Below, piece after piece: positions 17,206-26,389 of a stretch of DNA of 64,000 nt. A program made the translations under genes and the position numbers. The stretch is from Candidatus Binatia bacterium (GTDB taxonomy: Bacteria; Desulfobacterota; Binatia; UBA12015), in contig DATCMB010000016.1 in the NCBI GenBank assembly GCA_036563615.1, positions 62,001 through 126,000 of the forward strand, written 5' to 3'. The notes beneath the pieces are model-generated. The model was not told where the DNA came from, searched no databases, and was given only the letters and a program-made list of their open reading frames with translations. Every line of letters starts with the position of its first letter. The first letter of the stretch is position 1.

Positions 17206-18949
17206 GCGGCTCGGCGCCGCGCGCGTCGTCGGCGGCGCTGCGCGCGGCCTCCGCGGCGCGCCGCGCCTCGTCCGCCGCAATGTCGGTCTTCTTGAAGACT
17301 TGACGCACGACGCAGCCGCGGTGCAGCAGCGCGGCGATCGGCTGGTAAAGCAAAAACAGCGGCAGCAGCAGCACGAACAGCGGCACGCTCACCGCCGCGC
17401 ACACGCGCTCGAACGCGCCGGAGCTGCGCCCGCACAGCCAGCGGTAGAGCGCGTCGCGCTGGAACGGCATCAGCGCGTTCACGATCGACTGCGCGAAGAC
17501 GAAGAACGAGTACTCGAGCGAGAAGTGCTGCTCGTCGATCAGCCGGTAGTTCTCGAGGCCGAGCCGGTCGGCGAGCACGGTGGGATTGACCTGCAGGCGG
17601 TGGAACGGCGGGTCGTAGCCGAACCAGCGCCAGCCGAGCAGCGCCTTCAGCAGCGAGCGTCCGTTCGGGTACTCGAGGACGAGGTAGCCGCCGGGCTTCA
17701 CCAGGCGGTCGAGCTTCTCGAGCGTGCGGCTGAGATCCGCCGTGTGCTCGACGACGTGGAAGAGCGACACGACGCCGTACGACCGATCCTCCGGCAGGCT
17801 CGAGGCCTCCGCGACCACGACCTCGATGCCCGCCGCGCGCGCGACGTTCGCGTCCTGCTCGCTCGCCGAGCTGCCGCGCACGCTCCAGCCGAGCCCGGCG
17901 AGCGCCGCCGCGAGCTCCGCGCCGCCCGCGCCGACGTCGAGCAGGCTGCGCTCGGGCACGTCGAGCTTCGCGATGCGCCGCGCGCGACGCTCGCGCACGC
18001 GCGCGAGGATCCCGCGCAGCGTCGGACCGAGGCGCTTCTGCTCGCTGCGCGGAACGTAGGTCGCGATCTCCGGCAGGATCTTCTCCGAGCCGCAGTACGC
18101 GCACTTCTGCAGCGAGTAGTGGTCGAAGAAGCGGTGGAACGAGTAGCGCCCGTGCCGGCAGACCTCGCAGAGCGCCTCGTCGCTGCGCTTCTGCGCGAGG
18201 ATGAAGAGCTCGAAGCCCCAGAACAGCGACTCGAAGTAGAGGTCGAGCCCGCGCACGACGTTCCACGGCACGAGGTTGGTCACGAGCTGCACCGGCAGCT
18301 CGGCCGTCGGGTTCCACGGCTTGTGGCGCGGCGAGCGGAACGAGCGCTCGAGGTCGGTCGCGCCGGCCTCGTGCTCGGGCTTGAGGCCGAACGCGCCGCC
18401 GCCGAAGCGGCGCATCGTCAAGTATGCGCGGCGGATCAGCCACATCGTCGGGAACGTCGGGTCGAGCACGCGGATCACGTTCCAGCCGTTCTGCTCGAGC
18501 AGCGTGATCGCGCCGCGCCGGCTGAGCCGGCGCAGGTGGCCGTAGAAGTCGTCGTCCGCGCCCCACTCGTGCGCGTTGTAGGGCACCGTCATCGCGAGCC
18601 AGCCGCCGTCGCGGACCTTGCTGCGCAGCTCGCGCAGCGTCGCGGCGGCGTCCGGGACGTGCTCGACGACGTCGAACAGGATGCCGAGGTCGACCTCGTC
18701 GTCGACGTCGGCGAGGCTCCGCGTGCCGACCAGCACGCCGCCGCCGACCGCGTGCGTGCCGAGCTCCGCGTCCTCGAGCGCCGGATCGTACGCCCAGCCC
18801 GAGGTGAGGCCGCAGTCGGTCAGCAGGAAGCGCGCGACGTCGCCCGGCCCCGAGCCGTAGTCGAGGAAGCGGCCGCCGATGCCGAACAGCTCGAGGTTCG
18901 CCCGCAGCACGTACAGCAGGCGGTCGCGCATGGGAGCGAAGTTCGCCAT
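17180..18949 (-). CDS. tandem two-domain SAM methyltransferase with central zinc ribbon
   Basis: 589 residues containing two Rossmann methyltransferase domains. The first has FLDYGSGPGD (28-37) and LFDVVEHVPDA; the second has LLDVGAGGAE (336-345) and LFHVVEHTADL. Between them Cys261, Cys264, Cys283 and Cys286 form a CxxC...CxxC ribbon. The C-terminus carries QSIVNALMPFQRDALYRWL and a hydrophobic hairpin (SVPLFVLLLPLFLLYQPIAALL), nearly the same layout as the C-terminus of the methyltransferase at 14621. It looks like a standalone methyltransferase fused in front of a zinc-ribbon methyltransferase. Two separate methylations of one glycan end are plausible. Confidence 0.82.
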   Translation of the reverse strand: MANFAPMRDRLLYVLRANLELFGIGGRFLDYGSGPGDVARFLLTDCGLTSGWAYDPALEDAELGTHAVGGGVLVGTRSLADVDDEVDLGILFDVVEHVPDAAATLRELRSKVRDGGWLAMTVPYNAHEWGADDDFYGHLRRLSRRGAITLLEQNGWNVIRVLDPTFPTMWLIRRAYLTMRRFGGGAFGLKPEHEAGATDLERSFRSPRHKPWNPTAELPVQLVTNLVPWNVVRGLDLYFESLFWGFELFILAQKRSDEALCEVCRHGRYSFHRFFDHYSLQKCAYCGSEKILPEIATYVPRSEQKRLGPTLRGILARVRERRARRIAKLDVPERSLLDVGAGGAELAAALAGLGWSVRGSSASEQDANVARAAGIEVVVAEASSLPEDRSYGVVSLFHVVEHTADLSRTLEKLDRLVKPGGYLVLEYPNGRSLLKALLGWRWFGYDPPFHRLQVNPTVLADRLGLENYRLIDEQHFSLEYSFFVFAQSIVNALMPFQRDALYRWLCGRSSGAFERVCAAVSVPLFVLLLPLFLLYQPIAALLHRGCVVRQVFKKTDIAADEARRAAEAARSAADDARGAEPLTAEARTR

Positions 18950-18976
18950 GGGGACGCTCCGTGCGTGCTGCTCGAA

Positions 18977-20275
18977 TCAATTCGCGCCGGCCGCTGCAAG
19001 CCGGCGGCCGATCTCGTCCGCGGCGATGCGATGGCCGAGCTCGTTGAAGTGTCCGTCCATGACGTGGAACGTCGGCGCGCCCGCCGCGCGCAGCGCTCGC
19101 GTCAGGTCGACGAAGGCGATGCCCTTTTCCCGCAACGCACGCACGAAGCGCTGACGGACGGCCGCCGAGCGCCGCATCTCCGGTGAGGGCCGCATCGCGA
19201 GACGCGCGAGGAAGCGGTCATGGTCGCGTCGCTGCACCTCGCGCACGTCGGGCACGACGACGACGAGGAGCTCGATCCCGCGCCGAGCGAGCAGCTCCTG
19301 CGCCTGTACCATCTGATCGACGACCTGGCGGACGAGCTGCGCAATCGCCGACTTCGACTTGCCGCCGCGCGCGGCTCCCGACTTCGCCGCGAGCTTCTGC
19401 ACGACCGCGGAGAGGAGGAACGACGGGTTCAGCCGCCCGGCGTAGAAGTCGGCGACCAGCTCGGGATCCATCTGCGCGACGGCGCGCTCGAGCTCCGCCT
19501 CGCCGATGCCGCTCCGCTTCGCGAGCTCGACGAAGAACTCGCGGCTCAGCGGGTGGCCGTGCCCGATCTCCCACGGCGAGCTGCGCGTCGGTCGCCGGTG
19601 CAGCAGCGTCTCGCCCGAGACGAGCTGCCTGAGCAACGCCCGCACGTACTCGAGCTGCACGACGCTGCGCCACGAGCCGCGCGCCGCGAGCGAATCGGGC
19701 GGGAGCGTCTCGACGACCTTCGCGTCGCGCGCGGGCGACGTCCCGCCGGCGCCGAAGTCGTTACCGACGTAGATCGTGATCACGACGACGTCCGGGCGCA
19801 GCGCGACGCCGAACTCGTAGAGGTTGCGTAGGTAGGACGCGGGGCCGGTCGCCATCTGTCCGGCGGCGATCACCGTGACCGGTGTTTCGCGATCGCGCGC
19901 GAGGTCGCGCTCGAGCAGGTCGGCGAAGCGATCGTCCTGCTCGACGCCGACCCCTTCCGCGAAGCTGTCGCCGAGGACCAGCACGCGCAGCTCGCCGGGC
20001 TCCTTCGTCTCGGGAAACTCCTCGTCCCGGAAGCCCGAGCTGTTGTAGCGCAGGCGCACGTCGTACTCGGCCTGCGCGAGGCGCAGCTCGGACTCCGCGA
20101 CGCCGAGCCCGAGCGGTTGGCGCGAGGTGACCTGCCACGGCACGACGAAGAACACGCGCAGCGCGAGCTCGACGAGGTAGAGCGAGATCAGGAGCGAGAC
20201 GCCGAGCGCCGCGAGCTTCGCGGCGCGCGAGGCGCCCCGTCGCGCCGACGGCCGTCGCGCGGTCGAGGCGTTCAT
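18977..20275 (-). CDS. membrane-anchored SGNH/GDSL hydrolase-fold protein
   Basis: 432 residues. The ATG at 20275 overlaps the upstream stop as TGATG, which decides the start over an upstream in-frame ATG. One N-terminal helix (AALGVSLLISLYLVELALRVFF) precedes a periplasmic SGNH domain with block I LVLGDSFAEGVG, block II/III region IYVGNDFGAGG and catalytic block V DGHFNELGHRIA. A variable insertion (about 190-320) holds charged helices, which is common in AlgX/DltD-like SGNH proteins. It is translationally coupled to the GT-C-like membrane protein upstream. Likely an acyl esterase or transferase working on the product of that enzyme. Confidence 0.82.
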   Translation of the reverse strand: MNASTARRPSARRGASRAAKLAALGVSLLISLYLVELALRVFFVVPWQVTSRQPLGLGVAESELRLAQAEYDVRLRYNSSGFRDEEFPETKEPGELRVLVLGDSFAEGVGVEQDDRFADLLERDLARDRETPVTVIAAGQMATGPASYLRNLYEFGVALRPDVVVITIYVGNDFGAGGTSPARDAKVVETLPPDSLAARGSWRSVVQLEYVRALLRQLVSGETLLHRRPTRSSPWEIGHGHPLSREFFVELAKRSGIGEAELERAVAQMDPELVADFYAGRLNPSFLLSAVVQKLAAKSGAARGGKSKSAIAQLVRQVVDQMVQAQELLARRGIELLVVVVPDVREVQRRDHDRFLARLAMRPSPEMRRSAAVRQRFVRALREKGIAFVDLTRALRAAGAPTFHVMDGHFNELGHRIAADEIGRRLAAAGAN

Positions 20276-22173
20276 CACGAGGTCACGAGCTCGCGCAGCG
20301 GCGCGCACGCCGCGCGCTCGTGCGCGCAGCGGACGAGCTGCGGCTCGAGGTCCGCGTCCGGCGGATCCTCGACCTCGAACAGCAGATCGTCACCGTAGCG
20401 TCCGAGGAGCCGGAGCCCGTGCGGCGCGCGCCACGCCGCCTGCTGCGCGGGCGGCAGCTCCGCGAGGTGGACGACGACGTAGCGCAGACCGGTCATCCGC
20501 CCGAGGAGACGCAGCGCCTCGGGGTCGGGCAGCCGGCGCGCGACGTCGACGATGAGCTGCTGGCTCGGCGGGATGTAGCCGCTGCTGCCCTCGAGGAGCG
20601 GCATCCAGTGCTTGGTGCTCTGCACCATGTAGTAGCTCGCGCGCAGCCCATCGAGGCGCGAGAGCGGCAGCTCGAGGAGCGGTCCGCGCGGCAGGCGCGC
20701 GAGCTCGGCGTAGACCGGCGGCGCGTTCGGACCCGCGAGCAGCTTCCGCGTGGAGAATCGCTCGACGACGCCGTAGCCGTAGTCGAGCACGATCGCCGCG
20801 GCGACGGCGGCGGTCGCGAGCGCCACCCCGACCGGTCGCACGCCGCGGCGCGCGAGCGCGCGCAGCGCACGGTCGGCGCCGAGCCCGACCAGCACCGCGA
20901 AGCCGAGCATCATCATGAGCGCGAAGCGGCTCGGCACCCGCATCGAGTCGAAGCCCGGCACGACCTTCATCGCGAGGAGATACGGCAGCGGCACGCGGCC
21001 GAAGCTCATCGGCATGTACGGTCCGAGCGCCATCACCCACGACACCAGCGCGATCAGCAGCGCCGCGACGCGCAGCCGCCGCCGCGGCGCGCTCTCGCCG
21101 GACGCGGGCAGCGCGCCGATCACCGCGAGCGCGAGCGCGAAGACGCCGAGGTAGGCGAAGCCGCCGCGCGTCGGCACCGGTCCGACGCCCGCGTGCACGA
21201 GGTAGGGCGAGACGAGGTAGCTCCGCCACGGCAGGTTCGACATCGGCACCAGCGCGTCGACGAGCGGGCCGTACGACAGGATCGCGCCGCCCGAGCGCAC
21301 GCGCAGGTACGGCAGGCTGACGAGCCCGAACACGACCGCGACCGCCCCTGCGGCGATGCCCACCCTCGTCACGCCGCGCCACGGCAGGCGGGCGCGCGTC
21401 GTCCACACGATCGCGACGCCGTAGGCGAGGAGCGCGAACACCGCCTGGTAGGCGACGTAGTACGACGACAGCATCTGCAGCAGCAGGAAGACGGCGAACG
21501 CCGCCGCGTCGCGCGCGCGTCCGGAGAACAGCCCGCGGTCGAGGAACAGCAGCGCGAGCGGGAAGTACTGCCCGGCGAGAAGGTAGGTGTGGTAGAGCGA
21601 GTCGATCCGCGCCGGCGCGAACGCGTACACGAGACCGGCGAGGAACGCGGCGCCGCGCGCCGCGCCGAGCGCGCGCACGAGCGCGTAGAGCGCCGCGCCC
21701 GAGAGCGCGAAGCTCGCGAGCAGATCCGCCTGGTACGCGAGCACCGCGTTGTCGGTGAGCGCCTGCAGCGGTCCGGTGATGGGCAGCTTGCCGAGCGCGT
21801 GCTCGGAGAACGCGAGCGCGTCGCGCGCCGGGTGAAAGGCGTTGGCGTCGAACCACGACGTCGGGTCGGTGATGAGCGCGTGCCAGTTCCAGGCGTACAC
21901 CCAGACGAAGAGGTGGATGTCGCGCAGCATGGCGCGCGTGAGCGGCTCCTGGTCGATTCCCTGCAGCCAGCCGCTGTGCCAGGGACGCACCGGATCGAGC
22001 ACGCTGCCGCCGAGGTCCGCGAACAGCGGGTAGGTCAGCACGACGGCGAGGACGGCGTAGGCCGCGACCACGACCACGCCCTCGAGCAGGCGTCCGCGCC
22101 ACGACGTCGGATGGGGCGACGCCTCTGCTGCCGCGTGCGCCACGCGGCGACCGTGCGGCGCGGCCGCGCTCAC
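20275..22173 (-). CDS. GT-C-like polytopic membrane protein (HW-GY-GY family, copy A)
   Basis: 632 residues with about eleven predicted membrane helices. After helix 1 there is an acidic loop (RDIHLFVWVYAWNWHAL) and then NAFHPARDALAFSEHALG, shared with two other proteins in this window. The periplasmic C-terminal part contains TKHWMPLLEGSSGYIPP and RLPDPEALRLL. These features suggest a GT-C glycosyltransferase acting on a lipid-linked donor, but it matches no named subfamily that I recognise. Unlike its two relatives it ends soon after this region and lacks the extra Ig-like tail. It follows a methyltransferase gene by 40 bp and overlaps the SGNH gene downstream. Confidence 0.75.
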   Translation of the reverse strand: MSAAAPHGRRVAHAAAEASPHPTSWRGRLLEGVVVVAAYAVLAVVLTYPLFADLGGSVLDPVRPWHSGWLQGIDQEPLTRAMLRDIHLFVWVYAWNWHALITDPTSWFDANAFHPARDALAFSEHALGKLPITGPLQALTDNAVLAYQADLLASFALSGAALYALVRALGAARGAAFLAGLVYAFAPARIDSLYHTYLLAGQYFPLALLFLDRGLFSGRARDAAAFAVFLLLQMLSSYYVAYQAVFALLAYGVAIVWTTRARLPWRGVTRVGIAAGAVAVVFGLVSLPYLRVRSGGAILSYGPLVDALVPMSNLPWRSYLVSPYLVHAGVGPVPTRGGFAYLGVFALALAVIGALPASGESAPRRRLRVAALLIALVSWVMALGPYMPMSFGRVPLPYLLAMKVVPGFDSMRVPSRFALMMMLGFAVLVGLGADRALRALARRGVRPVGVALATAAVAAAIVLDYGYGVVERFSTRKLLAGPNAPPVYAELARLPRGPLLELPLSRLDGLRASYYMVQSTKHWMPLLEGSSGYIPPSQQLIVDVARRLPDPEALRLLGRMTGLRYVVVHLAELPPAQQAAWRAPHGLRLLGRYGDDLLFEVEDPPDADLEPQLVRCAHERAACAPLRELVTS

Positions 22174-22213
22174 GTGCTCCGACGAGCGTCGCGGCTCGAT
22201 GACGGAACCTCGC

Positions 22214-23146
22214 TCACGCGCGCGCCGCGAAGCGCAGCACGCCGGCGCGCCGCGCGAGCACGAACAGCGCGTTCACCGGCAGCAGGAGCAGCATCAGCGG
22301 CGAGATGTAGGGCGCGCGTCCGTTCGGCACCTTCGGGTTGTTCGCGAGGTCGGGCGCGTTGCGCTGCAGCCAGTTCTGGATCGACAGCGCGAGCAGCGTC
22401 GGGTTGAGCTCGTGGCGGATCTTGACGTCGCTGAAGCCCGCGTCGCGCAGCGTCCGCGTGAGCGTGCGCTCGTCGAACTGGAAGGTGTGGCGCGGCACGT
22501 GGTTGCCGCCCCAGAAGCGGCCGAACAGACGCCGGTCGAGCGAGCCGAAGTTCGGCAGCTCGCCGATCAGGTGGCCGCCGGGCTTGAGCAGACGCCGCGC
22601 CTTCGCCGCCTCCTCGTCCGGGCGCAGCGTGTGCTCGAGGTAGTTGTACATCACGATGACGTCGTAGCTCGCGGGCGGCGCCTCGAAGTCGCCGAACACG
22701 CCGAGGAACGCGTTCACGCCGCGCGACGACGCGAGCTCGACGGCGCGCGGGCTGAAGTCGATGCCGTCGAGCTCGCCCGCGCCGAGCCGGCGCAGGCGCA
22801 GCAGGAACTCGCCGTTGCCGCAGCCGATGTCGAGCGCGCGTCCGCCCGGCGTGATCAGCGGCTTCAGCTGTCGGCCGTGAAAATATTCCTTGACCTCGTA
22901 GAGCAGCTTGTAGAGCAAGCCGCGCGAGCCCGCGGACTCGACGTGGCCGATGTAGGTGCTGGGGTACGCCTCGCGGAGCTGGTCGAGCGTCGGGAACGGG
23001 TCGAGCTGCACCTGCCCGCAGCGCACGCAGCGCAGGTAGGAATATTCGCCCGGGGCGCCGTACTCCCAGTCGCGGATGCCCCTGGTCTCGACGGACGGCT
23101 CGGCGCCGCCGCACAGCCGACAGCGGTATTCGGTGGTCGTGGTCAC
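22214..23146 (-). CDS. class I SAM methyltransferase with N-terminal zinc ribbon
   Basis: 310 residues from a GTG that overlaps the desaturase stop (GTGA). Cys9, Cys12, Cys40 and Cys43 make the CxxC...CxxC ribbon, followed by LDPFPTLDQLREAYPSTY. Motif I is ALDIGCGNG (104-112), motif II region GIDFSPRAVE and post-motif MYNYLEHTLRPDEE. GGNHVPRHTFQFDERTL and the tail SIQNWLQRNAPDLANNP plus a hydrophobic helix suggest membrane association. It lies between the desaturase and GT-C-like genes in one minus-strand operon. Probably methylates a surface sugar or lipid-linked glycan. Confidence 0.85.
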   Translation of the reverse strand: MTTTTEYRCRLCGGAEPSVETRGIRDWEYGAPGEYSYLRCVRCGQVQLDPFPTLDQLREAYPSTYIGHVESAGSRGLLYKLLYEVKEYFHGRQLKPLITPGGRALDIGCGNGEFLLRLRRLGAGELDGIDFSPRAVELASSRGVNAFLGVFGDFEAPPASYDVIVMYNYLEHTLRPDEEAAKARRLLKPGGHLIGELPNFGSLDRRLFGRFWGGNHVPRHTFQFDERTLTRTLRDAGFSDVKIRHELNPTLLALSIQNWLQRNAPDLANNPKVPNGRAPYISPLMLLLLPVNALFVLARRAGVLRFAARA

Positions 23147-24138
23147 GAGGAAGCGCGGGTCGCGGAAGCGGCGAGCGAGAACGTCGGCAGCTCGCGGAAC
23201 CAGTCGCGCAAGAGGCCGAGGTGCCCGCCGTGGTAGACCTCGAGGAAGCCGTCGTCGGGCGGCGCACCGGGCGCGCCCTGCCGGTCGATGCGGAGCGCGA
23301 AGGCCTCCGCGAGGTTCTCGTACGGGATGGTCGGGTAGAGGTGGTGCTCGGCGTGGTAGTTGAGGCCGAAGGCGCCGAGCAGGTTGCGCTGCACGAACGT
23401 GCCGCTGAACGAGCGCCAGACGTACGGCTTGTCGGGTGAGCCGTGCTCGCACAGCAGACGGATCGCCGTGCACAGCTTCACCACCGTGAGCAGCGGCAGC
23501 GCCCACAGGAAGACGTAGTGCCAGGGCCCGAGCGTGAGCGTGAAGAGCGCGAACATCAGCGCCTGCGCGACGACGAGCTTCGCGAGCTCGGCGAGCGCGC
23601 TCGTCCCTTCCGCGCGCAGCGCCGACTCGTCGCTAGACTTGCGGAGAAAGCTCACGATCGCCGGGATCCCGCTCGCGTTGCGCACGAGGTGGCCGAGCAG
23701 CGCCAGCTTCGAGTCCGGGAAGTAGCCGTAGCCATAGAAGTCGGGATCCTTCTCCGGGTCGCCGAAGTGGCGGTGGTGCTCGAGGTGCTGACCGCGGAAC
23801 TGGATGGTGAGCGCGAGCGGATAGGTCATCAGCCACGCGGTGAGGGTGCTCGCCCAGGTGCGGCGTCCGAGCACCTGGTGCGACGCCTCGTGCAGCGCCT
23901 GGACGATCGCGAACTGGCACCAGCCGACGACCAGGAAGGCGACGGCGTACGCGATCCAGCGCAGCCACGCGGCGTCGCTCCTCTCGAGCGCGTACAGCCC
24001 GGCGAACACCACGACGATCGCCAGGTAGATCGGCGCCACGTGGAGGAACAGCCGACGCGGCGCCTGCTGCAAGACCCGCAGCTCGTCGCCGGTCAGGAAT
24101 CGGTGGATCGACCGACTCGTGTCGTTCCGGCGGCCCAT
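23143..24138 (-). CDS. membrane fatty acid desaturase-fold enzyme
   Basis: 331 residues from the ATG at 24138, which has GAGGAG five bases upstream. The three di-iron histidine boxes are present: HEASH (83-87), HLEHHRHF (118-125) and YHAEHH (261-266). Paired hydrophobic segments at about 31-50, 60-80, 98-114 and 190-225 give the usual four-helix scaffold. Members desaturate or hydroxylate acyl chains or carotenoids using oxygen. Its position at the head of a methyltransferase / GT-C / SGNH operon suggests the product is an acyl group of the surface lipid. The exact substrate cannot be read from sequence. Confidence 0.88.
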   Translation of the reverse strand: MGRRNDTSRSIHRFLTGDELRVLQQAPRRLFLHVAPIYLAIVVVFAGLYALERSDAAWLRWIAYAVAFLVVGWCQFAIVQALHEASHQVLGRRTWASTLTAWLMTYPLALTIQFRGQHLEHHRHFGDPEKDPDFYGYGYFPDSKLALLGHLVRNASGIPAIVSFLRKSSDESALRAEGTSALAELAKLVVAQALMFALFTLTLGPWHYVFLWALPLLTVVKLCTAIRLLCEHGSPDKPYVWRSFSGTFVQRNLLGAFGLNYHAEHHLYPTIPYENLAEAFALRIDRQGAPGAPPDDGFLEVYHGGHLGLLRDWFRELPTFSLAASATRASS

Positions 24139-24257
24139 GCGCTCCTCGAGAACCTCGAAATGGGAGGCATAGCGCGCGCGTCCAGCGGAAGTCCAGGTGG
24201 CATGTTCGCGTACGACACGGCTTGCGTCGCTTCGAACCGCTGCTCTACAACCACGCA

Positions 24258-25178
24258 ATGGCTGCGCTTCCGATCCCCGCGGTGGAATCCGCTCCGGAGG
24301 ACTCCTCCGAGCACGTCGTCTGCGCGGTCTGCGGGGCGGATCAGCCGGTCCGGCTGTTCGAGAAGCACGGCCTCACGATCGTCCGCTGCCGGCCCTGCGG
24401 CCTGGCCTACGTCGATCCGCGACCGTCGTGGAGCGAGGTCGCGCGCATCTACCGCGACGTCACCTACTACCGGAACGACAACGAGTGCGACTTCGGCTAC
24501 GGCGACTACCTCGGCGAGCAGCGAGAGCTCTTGCTGCCGCTCTTCGAGCAGCGGGTCGCGGGCATCGAGCGGCTCCACCCGAAGCGCGGCCGCCTGCTCG
24601 ACGTCGGCTGCGCGACCGGCGTGCTGCTCGACGTCGCGCGCGCGCGCGGCTGGCAGGTCGAGGGCGTCGACGTCTCGGAGTTCGCCGTCGCACACTGCCG
24701 CGAGCGCGGCCTGACCGTTCACCACGGTCTGCTCGAGAACGTCCGGCTTCCGGCCGAGCACTTCGACGTCGTGGTGATGGACGACACGATCGAGCACCTG
24801 CCCGACCCGCGGCGCACGCTGCTCGAGCTGCACCGCGTGATCGCGCCGGGCGGGCTCCTGACGATCAACACCTGCGACGAGGGCGGCCTGCTCCGCCGCG
24901 TGATGGGGCGGCACTGGTTCCACTACAAGCCGCTCGAGCACCTGTTCTACTTCGACCGCCGCAACCTCGCGCGTCTGCTCGAGGACACCGGCTTCACCGT
25001 TCTCTCGACGGAGCTGTCGGGCAAGATCGTGACGCTGCGCTACCTCTGCCAGCGGCTGCGCACCTACAGCCCGCTCGGCGCGCGCGTCGCGCTCGCGACG
25101 CTCGGACGGCTCCCGGGTGCGAGGCGGCCGTTTTTCATGCCGATCGGCGAGTTCGCGATGTTCGCGCGACGGCGGTAG
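24258..25178 (+). CDS. class I SAM methyltransferase with N-terminal zinc ribbon
   Basis: 306 residues from ATG 24258; a TTG 36 bases upstream is less likely. Cys22, Cys25, Cys44 and Cys47 form the zinc ribbon, followed by AYVDPRPSWSEVARIYRD. Motif I is LLDVGCATG (113-121), then VEGVDVSEFAVAHC and the post-motif MDDTIEHLPDPRRTLL. The GRHWFHYKPLEHLFYFDRRNL segment is shared with related methyltransferases here. It is divergent from the desaturase gene and followed after 170 bp by an SGNH gene on the same strand. A role in glycan or lipid-linked sugar methylation is inferred from context. Confidence 0.85.
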   Translation: MAALPIPAVESAPEDSSEHVVCAVCGADQPVRLFEKHGLTIVRCRPCGLAYVDPRPSWSEVARIYRDVTYYRNDNECDFGYGDYLGEQRELLLPLFEQRVAGIERLHPKRGRLLDVGCATGVLLDVARARGWQVEGVDVSEFAVAHCRERGLTVHHGLLENVRLPAEHFDVVVMDDTIEHLPDPRRTLLELHRVIAPGGLLTINTCDEGGLLRRVMGRHWFHYKPLEHLFYFDRRNLARLLEDTGFTVLSTELSGKIVTLRYLCQRLRTYSPLGARVALATLGRLPGARRPFFMPIGEFAMFARRR

Positions 25179-25348
25179 CGAAGAAGAGCTTTCTCTCGTC
25201 GCGTCCGTCGGCCGCATCGGTGCGGCTCGGACGCACCGCTTCCGCGGCGCATCGGTAACGCCGGTGGAGCGAAGAACGCGTGCACGGAGCACGCGGGTGC
25301 GACCGCGGGCTCGGCCCACGCCGCGAGCCCCCGGGCGCGGAGGGGTGC

Positions 25349-26389
25349 GTGAGGGAACGAACGGCATCCGTTCCGCCGACGAGCATCGGCGCAGCCAGAG
25401 CGGGAGGCCGCTGGCTTTCCCTCGTCGTGCGCGTCCTCCTTGCCGGCATTCTCGCGCTGGCCGCCGCAGAGGTCGCGGTCCGCGCCTACGGCGGCAAGCC
25501 CTGGAAGTACGTCGGGCTCGCAACCGGCATCCCGCCGACGCATGCGGCGGATCCCGTCCTCGGCTGGCATCCAAAGCCCGGACGCTACGAGATCCCGCCG
25601 TTCTCGCCGCGCGGCGCGCCGACCACGATCACGATCGGGCCCGAGCGCACGCGCTCCGTAGGCCGAGCGCCGCGCGACGAGCTTCCCACCCTCGCGCTGT
25701 TCGGCGACTCGTTCACCTTCGGCTGGGCGGTTTCCGACGAGGAGACCTACGCCGCGCGGCTGCAAGAGCGCCTGCCGTCGTGGACGATCCAGAACTGGGG
25801 CGTCCAAGGGTACGGGACGTACCAATCCTTGCTCCGCATGAGGCGGTACCTCGCCTCGCATCCGCCGCCGGCGCGCATCCTCTATGGCTACTTTCCGTCG
25901 CACGAAATCCGGAACGTCGCGCACCCGGTGTTCACGTCGGCGCTCGAGCAGCACTCGCGGCACGGGCTCGTCGCGATGCCTTTCGCGACCGTCGACGAAG
26001 AGGGTCGCCTGATCGAGCATCCCCCCGAAGCCTGGCCGGACTGGCCGCTGAAGGAGCATCTCGCCATCGTCAGCTTGCTGCGCGAGTGGTGGATGTACTG
26101 GTCGCGCGGTGGACGGCTCGCGCAGGCGCGGGACGTCATGCACAGAATACTTCTCGAAATGATGAGCCTGGTGCAGCGTCACGGGAGCTCGTTCGGCGTC
26201 GTCCTGCTCAGCGGATCGCCGGAGCAGGTCGCGCACTACGAAAACTTTCTCGCGCAGCACGAGATCGAGACCATCGACTGTGCGCGTCGGCTGACGCCGG
26301 ATCTTCAGGTTCCCGGCGACGGGCACGCCAATGCTCGACTCCACTCCATGTGGGCCGAGTGCATCGCGGCAGCCCTCACCGCGTCGTGA
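25349..26389 (+). CDS. membrane-anchored SGNH/GDSL hydrolase-fold protein
   Basis: 346 residues from GTG 25349, preceded by a GGAGGGG stretch; a GTG at 25280 is an alternative. The N-terminal helix (LVVRVLLAGILALAAAEVAVRAY) anchors the domain. Block I is LFGDSFTFGW; the C-terminal catalytic block reads DGHANARLH. QNWGVQGYGTYQSLLRMRRYL covers the block II/III region, where the usual GxND is replaced by a YFPSHEIRN-type stretch, so activity may be altered. The stop overlaps the GT-C-like gene downstream (GTGA). Codon choice here looks less GC-extreme than in flanking genes. Confidence 0.78.
   Translation: MRERTASVPPTSIGAARAGGRWLSLVVRVLLAGILALAAAEVAVRAYGGKPWKYVGLATGIPPTHAADPVLGWHPKPGRYEIPPFSPRGAPTTITIGPERTRSVGRAPRDELPTLALFGDSFTFGWAVSDEETYAARLQERLPSWTIQNWGVQGYGTYQSLLRMRRYLASHPPPARILYGYFPSHEIRNVAHPVFTSALEQHSRHGLVAMPFATVDEEGRLIEHPPEAWPDWPLKEHLAIVSLLREWWMYWSRGGRLAQARDVMHRILLEMMSLVQRHGSSFGVVLLSGSPEQVAHYENFLAQHEIETIDCARRLTPDLQVPGDGHANARLHSMWAECIAAALTAS

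Noticed and set aside
25307..25330. Hairpin GGGCTCG / CGAGCCC before the SGNH start at 25349
   Set aside because: The 7-bp stem has no T-run and GC-rich stems this size are frequent here, so no terminator or riboswitch can be claimed.
25117..26385. N-terminal extension of the GT-C-like protein at 26386 in the same open frame
   Set aside because: It lies out of frame over the SGNH gene, has no membrane or domain features, and a GTG start coupled to the SGNH stop explains the real gene.
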